Source of the DNA: CAZVRZ01 sp964629965
GTDB taxonomy: Bacteria; Chloroflexota; Anaerolineae; Anaerolineales; UBA4823
Length of the DNA stretch: 47,180 nucleotides
Direction of reading: 5' to 3'
Assembly: GCA_964629965.1 (NCBI GenBank)
Contig: CAZVRZ010000022.1
Coordinates: forward strand, 1 to 47,180
The notes beneath the pieces were generated by a model. It ran no database searches. It worked only from the letters and a program-made list of their open reading frames with translations, and was not told where the DNA came from. Positions within the stretch are counted from its first letter, which is position 1, and every line of letters starts with the position of its first letter. A program made the position numbers and the translations under genes. Of the stretch, positions 1-9,100 are shown in pieces.

Positions 1-742
1 TCAACACGCATTGCGGCAAAGTGGGGTAGACAAGGCAGCTACTGTACATACGCTGGAGCCTGCTTAAAAAGTGGATTGGAGCAGTTCCAAGCCAGGAAAT
101 CCGCCTTGAAAAAAGCGGTGTATAGAAGCAGAGAGATCAAAGGCGGGATTAGGGCACATAAATTGAGCGCTAGTTTCACATTACCCAGCTGGCGCTTGCA
201 CCAAATTCTGATCAGGATGCGGAAGTAACAGTCTGATCATACGCTTGATATTCACGACCATAGCGATCAGCAAATATTGAATGGCTACTCGCCAATGACC
301 GCGATAACGTGTCCGTCGCCCGCCGTGAAACTGGACAATTTCAGCGAATTTGCGTTCGACTCGAGGATGTAAGCTGCGCACCTGGGCATAGGCTGGCGTC
401 AGGGCAAGTTTTCGGGCAGCCTGATACTCAGCATCATAATCATTTTTGGTGATTGTGCGTCCACGGCATTTCGGCAGGTGTTCCATACATTGGCTGAGTA
501 ATGGGCAGTTCTGGCATTGGCTGCGTCTGAAGTGGAACATCCAGCCAGCATCATTGGCGAGGCGAGTGCAGGCGCGTTTTTTTTCTTCCGCAGGGCAGAT
601 CAGCAGGTGCCCGTCTTCTTCCAAATGAAATTGGTTGGGGGTGAAGTAGGGTGTATTGTAGACGTGCCATGTCGGCATCCAGGCTGATATCCAGATGGTA
701 GCCATCAAAAAAATCCTTGTGCCACCCCCGCCGGGCATCTGG

Positions 743-2016
743 TGTACAGATCAGGGACATGGTATACACGCGTACGGAGACATGGTATACACTTGAGGAC
801 ATTAAGGTTTGCTTTTAGGGAGTTGGAAATGGTCGATTTTTATGTGGCAAAAGAACACGTCGTATCCGTCACTATCATCGGATTTGCACAGCCGGACCGG
901 GAACCCTCTCAAAGCCTTGCTTGTGCGGAATTCGTAGCCGCGAAAAGAAATCCATCCTTCAGATTGGACCCTACGCACCAGTTCTCCCGCGTCATACTCG
1001 ATCGCTGGCAGGAATTCAGGGAATGCGATGGCAGAAGGCTGATAATGGGAGATAGGCGTGTCAAGTTTCAGGGCTTCATGAGGTCGGACTTGATTGTATC
1101 GAGTGCGAAAAGCATCAAAGTGATGTTGACACTCTTTTAGATCCGTGAAGTTGTGACCTTGCAGGACTTCTGCTTTGAGCGTACGATGGAAACGTTCATC
1201 TTTTCCCTGAGTTTGTGGATGCCTAGGGCGTCCATGGATGATTTGGATGCCCAGTCGGATCAGCCATACCGTGAGCTGGGTTAGTTCCAGTGTCGGATAA
1301 CCACTGCCCCAAGGCCCGCCGTTGTCACATAACAGAGCAATCGGCAGCCCATAATTTCGGAAAGCATTCGTCAGGTGAAATTGGGTGGTTTTCATCGTTT
1401 CATCGACACATGCTTGTAATGATATGCAGAAGCGCGAGTGGTCATCCAGAACGGTCAAAGGATGACAACGACCTTTCAGAAGAGCAAAATGCCCCTTGAA
1501 ATCCATTTGCCACAAAGCATTCGGCTCGTCCCTCTCAAATCTCTGCCACGCCCGGTGTTTTGCTCGTTCTTCTTCAACGATCTTTCCGCTGCGTCTCAGA
1601 ATGTCCGTAATGGTGTTGGGATGTGGCACATTTTCCATCCCCTCATCTTCCAGAACCCGGGCGATCTTGCGCCCTCCCCATCCGGTCTCTGTTCTCTTTT
1701 TCAAAACCACTTGTTCAACACACTCACTGGTTTGTTGCGGATTATGTTTCGGCCGCCTACTCTTCTCTACTAACCCAGCTTCTCCATCTTGCTTATACCG
1801 ATTGATCCATTTGTACCCCGTTCTAGCGCTAATTCCATAATATCGGCATAGTTGACGCACGTTGCTCCCCTCTTGGGTGGCTAGCTGGACAAATTCCTGG
1901 CGCAAGGCCTTGGCATCTGGTTTCTTCCACGGCATGGCTTCCTCCTTCTCGCACTATGCCGGAAAGCTGTATACCATGTCCCCGTACGCGCGTATACTAT
2001 GTCAATGTGCTATACA
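743..2016. mobile_element. IS481-type insertion sequence, complete, with 6-bp target duplication
   Basis: Ends starting TGTACAGATCAGGGACATGG (743 on) and, on the other strand, TGTATAGCACATTGACATAG (from 2016) align over about 50 bp. Both contain a second inner GACATGGTATACA block. ATCTGG flanks both sides (737-742 and 2017-2022), a clean 6-bp target-site duplication. A single intact transposase gene fills the element (1274 bp). It inserted into the transposase of the IS1182-type element, so it is the younger of the two. No GTAC-loop hairpins of the kind that fill the rest of the window lie inside it, apart from GTAC within its own ends. Confidence 0.93.
802..1935 (-). CDS. IS481-family transposase, intact
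   Basis: 377-residue DDE transposase. The N-terminal helix-turn-helix (about residues 15-60) contains NVRQLCRYYGISARTGYKW. The rve-type catalytic core supplies the acidic triad in LWQMDFKGHF (first Asp), LLCDNGGPWG (second Asp) and QGKDERFHRTLKAE (Glu). The C-terminus carries a beta-rich tail typical of the family. The start is well supported by AAGGAGG about 6 bases before the ATG. It fills the IS between its inverted repeats, and the intact frame plus the clean target duplication suggest recent movement. Confidence 0.95.
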   Translation of the reverse strand: MPWKKPDAKALRQEFVQLATQEGSNVRQLCRYYGISARTGYKWINRYKQDGEAGLVEKSRRPKHNPQQTSECVEQVVLKKRTETGWGGRKIARVLEDEGMENVPHPNTITDILRRSGKIVEEERAKHRAWQRFERDEPNALWQMDFKGHFALLKGRCHPLTVLDDHSRFCISLQACVDETMKTTQFHLTNAFRNYGLPIALLCDNGGPWGSGYPTLELTQLTVWLIRLGIQIIHGRPRHPQTQGKDERFHRTLKAEVLQGHNFTDLKECQHHFDAFRTRYNQVRPHEALKLDTPISHYQPSAIAFPEFLPAIEYDAGELVRRVQSEGWISFRGYEFRTSKALRGFPVRLCKSDDSDGYDVFFCHIKIDHFQLPKSKP

Positions 2017-2431
2017 ATCTGGGTCATGAATGGATCGGATTTTTCCCCACCCTCCGGATTATCACATTGATCCAGGATTTGGCGCGCCAGTGCCAAGGCT
2101 TCTTTAAACCGTTTCCACTGTCGCTCCTTCCCATGAATAGAAACCTGCTCTTTTTGCAACTCGTCTGCCCAGACCACAATCTGGCGCAAGTGTTCTATCC
2201 GGGCCAGCAGACGTTCTTCATCCTTCAGATCATCGCTCCACTCCCGGATGTGCTGCGCTTCCTGCTCTTCTTGCTCCACCCGTTGAGCCGCATAACGCCT
2301 GGCGCTTTTCAGCAAGCCTGTTCGTGTCTGCGCGACCAACCCGATTGCCGAAGGGATCGCTATGTTCGCAACCACATGCGTTGCATCCTTGAGACGCAGC
2401 CGGTCTTTGACTAATCCTTTTTGTCGCGCTT

Positions 2432-2441
2432 NNNNNNNNNN
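2432..2441. other. Assembly gap (10 N)
   Basis: Ten undetermined bases inside the IS1182-type transposase. The true gap length is probably not 10, so reading frames cannot be joined across it with certainty. A multi-copy IS is a usual place for a scaffold break. Confidence 0.99.
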
Positions 2442-3036
2442 CGAATAGCTCGCGATGCCGATCTTCCCCTAACCGAGTGCGAAACTGGGATAGCAGCCCA
2501 CTGGTCGGTATTACACTATCCAACGACAAATCCAGAAAGAACCGATAAGCCACATTGACTTGCACTTGTTTCAAAACATCACGATCCGATAGCCCATATT
2601 GAAATTGCAGGTATTCCAGTTTGACCATCCGCACCGGATCTTCGGCCGTTCTTCCCATATCCTGGCTAAAGCAATCTTCTAACAGCTTCCGAAAGGCGCC
2701 GAAATCAATCTTCTCCTTGACCCGCCTCAGAATGTGTTCCTCGGGTATTATTTTCGCAAATACAATTTGGTCAAGATCGCTCGGCTCTTGGTAATAATCG
2801 GGTTTCAACATTGTTCTCTGGTTTGCCTTTTGATGTTGTCTATCTTACTCTATACCTGACAAACTTTTTAAGCAGGCTCCGCTGCGCCATTCGTATGCTA
2901 CGCACTTATTGGAAGCCGGGGTCAATTTGCGCGTGATACAGGCCTACCTGGGACACGCTTCGCCCACAACGACCGCAATCTACACTCACCTTACGCCAAA
3001 GACCGCTCAATCGATCGAACGGGTGTTGGAGAACTT

Positions 3037-3791
3037 ATGGGGTTAGAATTGGCAGACATCTTCGAGAATATGGGGCTGCCTATCGCCAAAAACATGCCAA
3101 TCATTTGCAGGATAGCCATCTCTGGGTCATGCGAGCAATTGAACGGTGTCGAACTGAAATTTAGGGAGGCCAAGTCTACCGTTGTCCAGAATGTGAACAG
3201 CAGCGTTTCAGCTATCACTCCTGCCGCAACCGCCACTGCCCAAAGTGTCAACATGAACGAACAGAGGCATGGCTGAACATACAACGAGAACTGCTATTGC
3301 CCATACCCTACTTCATGCTCACATTCACGATCCCAGCCGAACTACATGAGATTGCCAGACAAAGCCCAAGGTTGATTTACAGCTTGGTGTTCAGCGCTTC
3401 TGCAGAAGCTGCTCAAAAGCTGGCTCTTGACCCTCGCTTTGTGGGCGGCCAAATTGGCCTGGTGGGAGTGCTGCATACCTGGACCCGCAACCTGGCTTAT
3501 CACCCGCATGTCCATTACCTGGCACCTGGAGGAGGATTGGTTTCTGGTGGGACAACCTGGCTACCAGCTCGCCACAACTTCTTTTTGCCCGTGCGAGCAC
3601 TTTCAAAGTTGTTTCGTGCCGCTTTTCGGCGCCGACTGCAAAAAACAGCCCTTTTCGCACGTGTCGCCCCAAAAGTTTGGATGAAAGATTGGGTGGGGCA
3701 TTGCAAGCCGATCGGTAATGGGCAGGCTGCACTCAAGTATTTAGCCCCTTACATCTACCGGGTTGCTATTAGCAATCGTCGCCTGCGCTAA
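3037..3791 (+). pseudogene. IS91-family transposase, frameshifted, with internal stop and 3' truncation
   Basis: Rolling-circle type transposase remnant. It starts at ATG 3037 (MGLELADIFENMG), then must shift frame near 3072 to AAYRQKHANHLQDSHLWVMR. There is an in-frame TAG at 3162-3164. The same frame then runs through the zinc-binding motif CPECEQQRFSYHSCRNRHC (PKC follows), LLPIPYFMLTFTIPAELH and YHPHVHYLAPGGGL, which carries the HxH-type metal-binding histidines, and stops at 3791 after YIYRVAISNRRLR. The usual 3' third, with the catalytic tyrosine region, is absent. The truncation point coincides with a cluster of GTAC-loop hairpins starting at 3785. The ATG overlaps the stop of the integrase pseudogene, as in IS91-like elements with an attached integrase. 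Confidence 0.85.
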
Positions 3792-3855
3792 GTACAGCGC
3801 CAGCCGAGCTGTACCCAGCTCACAACTCAGTTGTAGGCGCTTGCACTGTACCCAA
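3785..3855. repeat. Cluster of GTAC-loop hairpins at the broken end of the IS91 remnant
   Basis: In order: GCGCTAAGTACAGCGC (3785-3800), GAGCTGTACCCAGCTC (3806-3821, stem GAGCTG/CAGCTC, loop TACC), then an ACAACTCAGTTGT inverted repeat and a partial copy ending near 3851. They lie between the truncated transposase and the ribosome-binding site of the next gene (3949-3957). Nothing else is recognisable in 3792-3948. Confidence 0.75.
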
Positions 3856-3961
3856 AGTAGTGTGCCGGTGAGGAATCGCTCAACTTCGTCATATCCTTAC
3901 GAACGCGAAACCGGGCCGGTTGCTAATCACACCCGTTCTTTTCTATCCAAGGAGAAAATGT

Positions 3962-5677
3962 ATGAATTCCAAGATCAAGATCATCGTTAGTCTTATCATG
4001 ACCGTGCTGCTGCTGGGCGCGGCCACCACAGTGTTAGCGCAGGAAGGCACGAACGAAGAGTTGTCCCCAGAGGCGTTCGGCACCGCCTTCGCCTACCAGG
4101 GCGAGCTGAGCAATGCAGGCGGCAATCCGCTCACCGCAACCTGCGACTTTCGCTTCGGGCTGTGGAATGCAGCCAGCGGACCCACCCAAGTGGGTGGGCT
4201 CGATACCAACACCGCCGTCAGCGTGACCAACGGGCGTTTCACCACCCTGGTCAACGACGGCAACGAGTTTGGCAGCAGTGCCTTCACCGGCAGTGCCCGT
4301 TACCTGGAGATCGAAGTGCGCTGCGGCAGCGAGACGGTCTACACCAAGTTCAACCAGCGCCAGTTGTTGAGCCTCACCCCACAGGCGGCTTACGCCCTCA
4401 AGGCGCCCTGGGGCGGACTGAGCGGCGTGCCCGCCGGCTTTGCCGACGGGACGGACAACGACACCAACACCACCTACACCGCCGGCAGCGGCCTGGCGCT
4501 GACCGGTGTGCAGTTCAGCCTGTCAGCATCTTACCGGCTGCCGCAGACCTGCTCCTATCGTCAAACCCCGCAATGGGATACTGCTTCTTCCACCTGGGGA
4601 TGCGGCAACGACCTCACCGGCAGCGACTGGCATTTGACCGGCAACAGCGGCACCAACCCAGCCACCAACTTCATCGGCACCACCGACAACCAGGCCCTGG
4701 TGTTCAAAGTCAATGGCCAGCAAGCTTTGCGCCTGGAGCCGACCACCATCAGTCCGAATGTGATCGGCGGTTACTATGGCAACAGCGTGACCGCCGGCAT
4801 GTACGGGGCAACCATCGGCGGCGGTGGTGCAGTAGACTACAATAACCAGGTCACAGGCAATTTCGGGACCATCGCCGGCGGTCTTGATAACGAGGCCGGC
4901 CCAACTGCCTTCGTGGGCGGCGGCGGTATCAACAGAGCCACTGGCAGTGAATCTGCCGTGCTGGGGGGCTGGCTAAACATAGCCAGCGGTAAATTTGCGG
5001 TAGTCGCCGGCGGCACACAAAACACAGCCGCCGGTGCAAACAGCTTTGTTGCCGGAACCAACGCCAAAAATACCAACACATCTCACAGCGGTGTCTTCCT
5101 CTTTGCCGACAATTCGACCGGCGACTTCAACTCCGCGGCGGCCAATGAGTTCGCCGTGCGTGCCGCCGGCGGGGTGCGCTTCAAAACCAACGCCGCTCTC
5201 TCCACCGGCTGCAGCCTTGCAGCCGGCAGCGGTACGTGGTCTTGCACCAGCGACCGGAACGCCAAGGCCAATTTCGAGGCAGTGGACAGCCGGGCCATCC
5301 TGGCGCAGGTGGCCGCCCTGCCCATTAGCACCTGGAACTACAATACCCAGAACGCCTCCATCCAGCACATCGGCCCCATGTCGCAGGACTTCTACGCGGC
5401 CTTCGCAGTGGGCGACGATGATAAGAGCATCAGCATGGTGGACGCCGACGGCGTGGCGCTGGCCGCCATCCAGGGATTGAACCAGATCGTGGAGGAGAAG
5501 GATGCCGAAATTGCTTCCCTGGAAGCCCGCATCGCCGCATTAGAGAAGGGATCGCCTGTAGCTGCAGCCGGGCCGCTCGCTACCCCCTGGCCCTGGCTAA
5601 CGCTAGGCGCCGTCACCCTCGGCGGTATGGCCTTCTTCGCACACGAATTCGCTGCCCGCAAGGAGAGAAAAGGATGA
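3962..5677 (+). CDS. Surface protein with C-terminal S74 intramolecular-chaperone (tail-spike type) domain
   Basis: 571-residue exported protein starting at MNSKIKI. AAGGAGAAA lies at 3949-3957, and the earlier in-frame ATG at 3920 has no such site. A signal peptide ends near TVLAQEG. The N-terminal 170 residues (FAYQGELSNAGGNPL) resemble beta-rich modules common in bacterial surface proteins. A middle section (about 270-370) has GG-rich short repeats (IGGGG, IAGGLDN, VVAGGTQN) like a trimeric beta-roll or adhesin stalk. Residues 420-520 carry SDRNAKANFEAVDSRAIL and PMSQDFYAAF, a Peptidase_S74 signature known from phage tail spikes, where the domain guides trimer folding and cuts itself off. 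A coiled coil (IVEEKDAEIASLEARI), one membrane helix and a basic KERKG tail follow. The stop overlaps the next start (ATGA at 5674). Confidence 0.8.
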   Translation: MNSKIKIIVSLIMTVLLLGAATTVLAQEGTNEELSPEAFGTAFAYQGELSNAGGNPLTATCDFRFGLWNAASGPTQVGGLDTNTAVSVTNGRFTTLVNDGNEFGSSAFTGSARYLEIEVRCGSETVYTKFNQRQLLSLTPQAAYALKAPWGGLSGVPAGFADGTDNDTNTTYTAGSGLALTGVQFSLSASYRLPQTCSYRQTPQWDTASSTWGCGNDLTGSDWHLTGNSGTNPATNFIGTTDNQALVFKVNGQQALRLEPTTISPNVIGGYYGNSVTAGMYGATIGGGGAVDYNNQVTGNFGTIAGGLDNEAGPTAFVGGGGINRATGSESAVLGGWLNIASGKFAVVAGGTQNTAAGANSFVAGTNAKNTNTSHSGVFLFADNSTGDFNSAAANEFAVRAAGGVRFKTNAALSTGCSLAAGSGTWSCTSDRNAKANFEAVDSRAILAQVAALPISTWNYNTQNASIQHIGPMSQDFYAAFAVGDDDKSISMVDADGVALAAIQGLNQIVEEKDAEIASLEARIAALEKGSPVAAAGPLATPWPWLTLGAVTLGGMAFFAHEFAARKERKG

Positions 5678-5994
5678 AAATGAAGAACTATCTCACAGCA
5701 TCTCTCACCATCCTGGCGGCCCTGCTGCTGGCCGGCGGCGCGCTGGCGATACTCAACGATGGCGCAGCCTTCGCCGAGATCATGGCCTACGCTCCCCTCT
5801 CCTGGTGGACGGTGGACTCCGGCGGCGGACGCATCAGCGGAACCGGTTACCTGCTGAACGGCACGGCCGGACAGCCGGACGCCGGGACGCTGACCGGCGG
5901 CAATTACACCCTGGCAGGCGGCTACTGGGCCGGCGCAGCAGCCGTCCAGCCGTCGCCCGGCAGCCTGCTTTACCTGCCACTTCTCAGGCGCTGA
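5674..5994 (+). CDS. Small exported protein with Pro/Arg C-terminal tail
   Basis: 106 residues, translationally coupled to the upstream gene by an ATGA overlap. A signal peptide (ASLTILAALLLAGGALA) is followed by a short domain containing WWTVDSGGGRISGTGYLLNG and GGNYTLAGGYW. The protein ends in LLYLPLLRR, matching the tail shared by six secreted proteins in this window. No enzyme motif is visible. Coupling suggests that it is made together with the S74 protein and may be its partner at the envelope; this is inference. Confidence 0.75.
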   Translation: MKMKNYLTASLTILAALLLAGGALAILNDGAAFAEIMAYAPLSWWTVDSGGGRISGTGYLLNGTAGQPDAGTLTGGNYTLAGGYWAGAAAVQPSPGSLLYLPLLRR

Positions 5995-6012
5995 AACAAA
6001 GTATTTTCTAAA

Positions 6013-6044
6013 GAGTTCGACCCCCACGAGTGGGGGTCGAACTC
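6013..6044 (+). terminator. Stem-loop terminator
   Basis: A perfect 14-bp stem GAGTTCGACCCCCA / TGGGGGTCGAACTC with a 4-base loop, 19 bases after the small exported gene. The T-run after it is weak (TATTAGTT). About 125 bases separate it from the next gene; they hold a degenerate hairpin copy (AGTTATACTCAACT) and no ORF. Confidence 0.7.
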
Positions 6045-6168
6045 TATTAGTTATACTCAACTCAAAATTCTTCCTCATTCAACAATACCTCAACATCGAT
6101 GATGTAAGATGAATTCGTACGGATAAAATACATCCGCCGACTAATCTTATCTTTTCTGGGAGGCATTT

Positions 6169-9100
6169 ATGAAACTCAAAACTTTACGTCTATGGATCAT
6201 CTTAGCTCTGTGCCTGGGCATGCTGAGCTTCAGCAGCCCGGCCCAAAGCGCACCGGCTTATCCTGGCGCGCCGACTGCGCCCCTCGGACCGGTCATTCGC
6301 ACCACCGTATTTCACCAACTCACCAATTATCCTAATGAATCCATTTACTATAACCAAGATATGCCGGTGCTGAGTCATGATGGCAATCGCATCGCATTCA
6401 TAAACTCCGGCCGTGCGACCGTGATCAATTTCGACGGCAGCGGTTTGCTCGAAGTGGATACGATCGGCGATAATATAGATATCAGCGCGGACGGCTCCAA
6501 GATCGTTGTCGCCAGCCGTTCCACTTTGGATATCGTCAACGCCGATGGCAGCGGCAAACTCACCCTGGTGCAAACCGATGACGCCAACGGCGTAATTTTC
6601 GAAATTTGCATTTCTGGCGATGGCACGATCGTGTATTTCTTGACTCGTGGTCCGGCCTTTATCGGCGGTACACCCCTGCCACGCGGCGTGTGGGCGATCA
6701 ATGCCGATGGCAGCGGGCTGCGCCAGGTGGTCAGCGCAGACCAGGTGGCGGCGGTACTTGGCCTGACCGCTGACAACATCTCGCCTTTCGGCTCGGATAA
6801 CGATAGCTTCCTGGATACATCTCATGATGGCTCCCACCTGGTCTTCGCCGTCTACGCCAATGCCGTTAATCGCAATTATATGCTCACGGTGCACAGCGAC
6901 GGCTCCAACCTGGTCCATGTGGGCGCTAGCAATGCCGGCTACATGCGCAATGTGGGTATCAGCGGCGATGGCAGCAAAGTGGCCTATGAATTCCAACAAG
7001 CTGAAGGAGTCCAATATTTCGAGCTGAGCACCTTCAACTTCGACGGCACTGGACAAACTATCCTGACCAGCTCCAGCGGCGGCGTCAGCGAATTCTTTGC
7101 CTCGTATGGCGGGCTGATTTTCACTTACGATGGAACAAAGCTCATGGACGGCGGAACCGGCTACGTCTTCAACTCCGACGGCTCCGGCGTCTGGGAACTT
7201 GCCCCGCGCATCGGAAACACCAACATCCTGTACCAGGGCAACACCGAAATGGGCTGCATGAGCTACGATGGCACCCGCTTTGCCTGGTTGGGCTACCTTG
7301 AAAACGCCATCCACCAGCTCATCTCTGCTGAAATCACCACTTCCACAGGATCAGCGCCCACCATCACCAACCCCTCCATCTCGCCAGCCAATATCCTCTA
7401 CGACCAGGGAACCCCTAACCTAACTCTGCAGGCCCAGGTGAGTGTCCCGGCTGGAGGCGCTTCCACCAAGGTGGGCGGCGCCATCATGATCTACAATGGC
7501 ATTCAGAACCGGTTCGCCGATCTCTATATGACCAACACCGGCGGCAGTACCTACACCTTCTCTGGTGAGCTTTATCCCCCGTCCTCACAGCCATCTACCA
7601 AGGGCCGCCAGGTGGTGCGCGTCGCCGCCGATACCATCGTGGACAACAAACACCACGCCACCCAGGTCGAGTTCGAGCCCTTCGCCATCGTCGACACGCT
7701 GCCCGCCAATAACTCCATCGCGGGCCGGGTGACCGACACAGGCGCTCAGCCCGTGCTCGGAGTGACTGTTTCGGCCGGCGCGGGCGGTTCCGCCATCACA
7801 GATGCCTCGGGATACTACACCATCACCAATGTAACCGATGGCAGCTACACGCTTACCCCCAGCAAGGCCGGCTACACCTTCTCACCAGCCACTCGATCTA
7901 TCAGTGCGCCGCCTAATGCCAGCGGGCAGGATTTTACAGCAGCCGCTGTCTCTACGATCCATACCACCGTATTTCACCAACTCACCAATTATCCCAGTGA
8001 ATCCCTTTACTATAACCAAGATATGCCGGTGCTGAGTCATGATGGCAATCGCATCGCATTCATAAACTCCGGCCGTGCGACCGTGATCAATTTCGACGGC
8101 AGCGGTTTGCTCGAAGTGGATACGATCGGCGATAATATAGATATCAGCGCGGACGGCTCCAAGATCGTTGTCGCCAGCCGTTCCACTTTGGATATCGTCA
8201 ACGCCGATGGCAGCGGCAAACTCACCCTGGTGCAAACCGATGACGCCAACGGCGTAATTTTCGAAATTTGCATTTCTGGCGATGGCACGATCGTGTATTT
8301 CTTGACTCGTGGTCCGGCCTTTATCGGCGGTACACCCCTGCCACGCGGCGTGTGGGCGATCAATGCCGATGGCAGCGGGCTGCGCCAGGTGGTCAGCGCA
8401 GACCAGGTGGCGGCGGTACTTGGCCTGACCGCTGACAACATCTCGCCTTTCGGCTCGGATAACGATAGCTTCCTGGATACATCTCATGATGGCTCCCACC
8501 TGGTCTTCGCCGTCTACGCCAATGCCGTTAATCGCAATTATATGCTCACGGTGCACAGCGACGGCTCCAACCTGGTCCATGTGGGCGCTAGCAATGCCGG
8601 CTACATGCGCAATGTGGGTATCAGCGGCGATGGCAGCAAAGTGGCCTATGAATTCCAACAAGCTGAAGGAGTCCAATATTTCGAGCTGAGCACCTTCAAC
8701 TTCGACGGCACTGGACAAACTATCCTGACCAGCTCCAGCGGCGGCGTCAGCGAATTCTTTGCCTCGTATGGCGGGCTGATTTTCACTTACGATGGAACAA
8801 AGCTCATGGACGGCGGAACCGGCTACGTCTTCAACTCCGACGGCTCCGGCGTCTGGGAACTTGCCCCGCGCATCGGAAACACCAACATCCTGTACCAGGG
8901 CAACACCGAAATGGGCTGCATGAGCTACGATGGCACCCGCTTTGCCTGGTTGGGCTACCTTGAAAACGCCATCCACCAGCTCATCTCTGCTGAAATCACC
9001 ACTTCCACAGGATCAGCGCCCACCATCACCAACCCCTCCATCTCGCCAGCCAATATCCTCTACGACCAGGGAACCCCTAACCTAACTCTGCAGGCCCAGG

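Larger units (their letters stand above)
181..2811 (-). pseudogene. IS1182-family transposase, interrupted and internally deleted
   Basis: DDE transposase of the outer element, read in three pieces. The N-terminal piece (2811 down to the N gap) has the typical start with LDQIVFAKIIPEEHILRR and KLEYLQFQYGLSDRD. The middle piece (about 2430-2023) has VVANIAIPSAIGLVAQTR and a charged helical segment. It is cut after SDPFMT by the IS481-type element and resumes at 742 with PDARRGWHKDFFDGYHLDISLDAD. The reading then jumps frame near 675 to TPYFTPNQFHLEEDG, followed by a Cys-rich stretch (CQNCPLLSQC), and ends at 181. The catalytic stretch expected between the DAD motif and the FTP motif is missing, which implies a deletion independent of the IS481 insertion. 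The N gap hides part of the middle. Confidence 0.8.
55..2880. mobile_element. Decayed IS1182-type insertion sequence with 18-bp terminal inverted repeats
   Basis: The left end GGAGCCTGCTTAAAAAGT (55-72) is repeated exactly, inverted, at 2863-2880. The flanks share GCT (52-54 and 2881-2883); if the terminal base is shared, this can be read as a 4-bp CGCT duplication. The element sits inside the integrase gene. Its transposase is broken by an internal deletion and by a second IS at 743-2016, so it can no longer move on its own. The family is assigned from the transposase N- and C-terminal regions. Confidence 0.85.
2..3046 (+). pseudogene. Tyrosine recombinase/integrase, split by an IS element, 5' end outside window
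   Basis: Phage-type integrase that cuts and rejoins DNA through a tyrosine. Bases 2-54 read in frame to V-H-T-L. The reading resumes at 2882 with LRHSYATHLLEAG and continues to LGHASPTTTAIYTHL and a TAG at 3044-3046. Removing the element between them restores one continuous C-terminal catalytic domain: H and R of the HxxR box, the second H in LGH, and the nucleophile Y in IYTHL. The insertion falls inside the HxxR box, so the gene is dead. Its stop overlaps the start of an IS91-type transposase remnant, a pairing known for IS91-like elements that carry their own integrase. Only the C-terminal part is in the window. Confidence 0.85.

Noticed and set aside
1..3860. Left region as the attachment site of the right-hand prophage
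   Set aside because: The integrase remnant belongs to an IS91-like arrangement, lies 36 kb away, and no tRNA or direct att repeat was seen.
6202..8976. Two identical long minus-strand ORFs (about 370 and 364 codons) opposite the propeller gene
   Set aside because: They are antisense shadows of the duplicated coding region, with no ribosome-binding site or recognisable domain.
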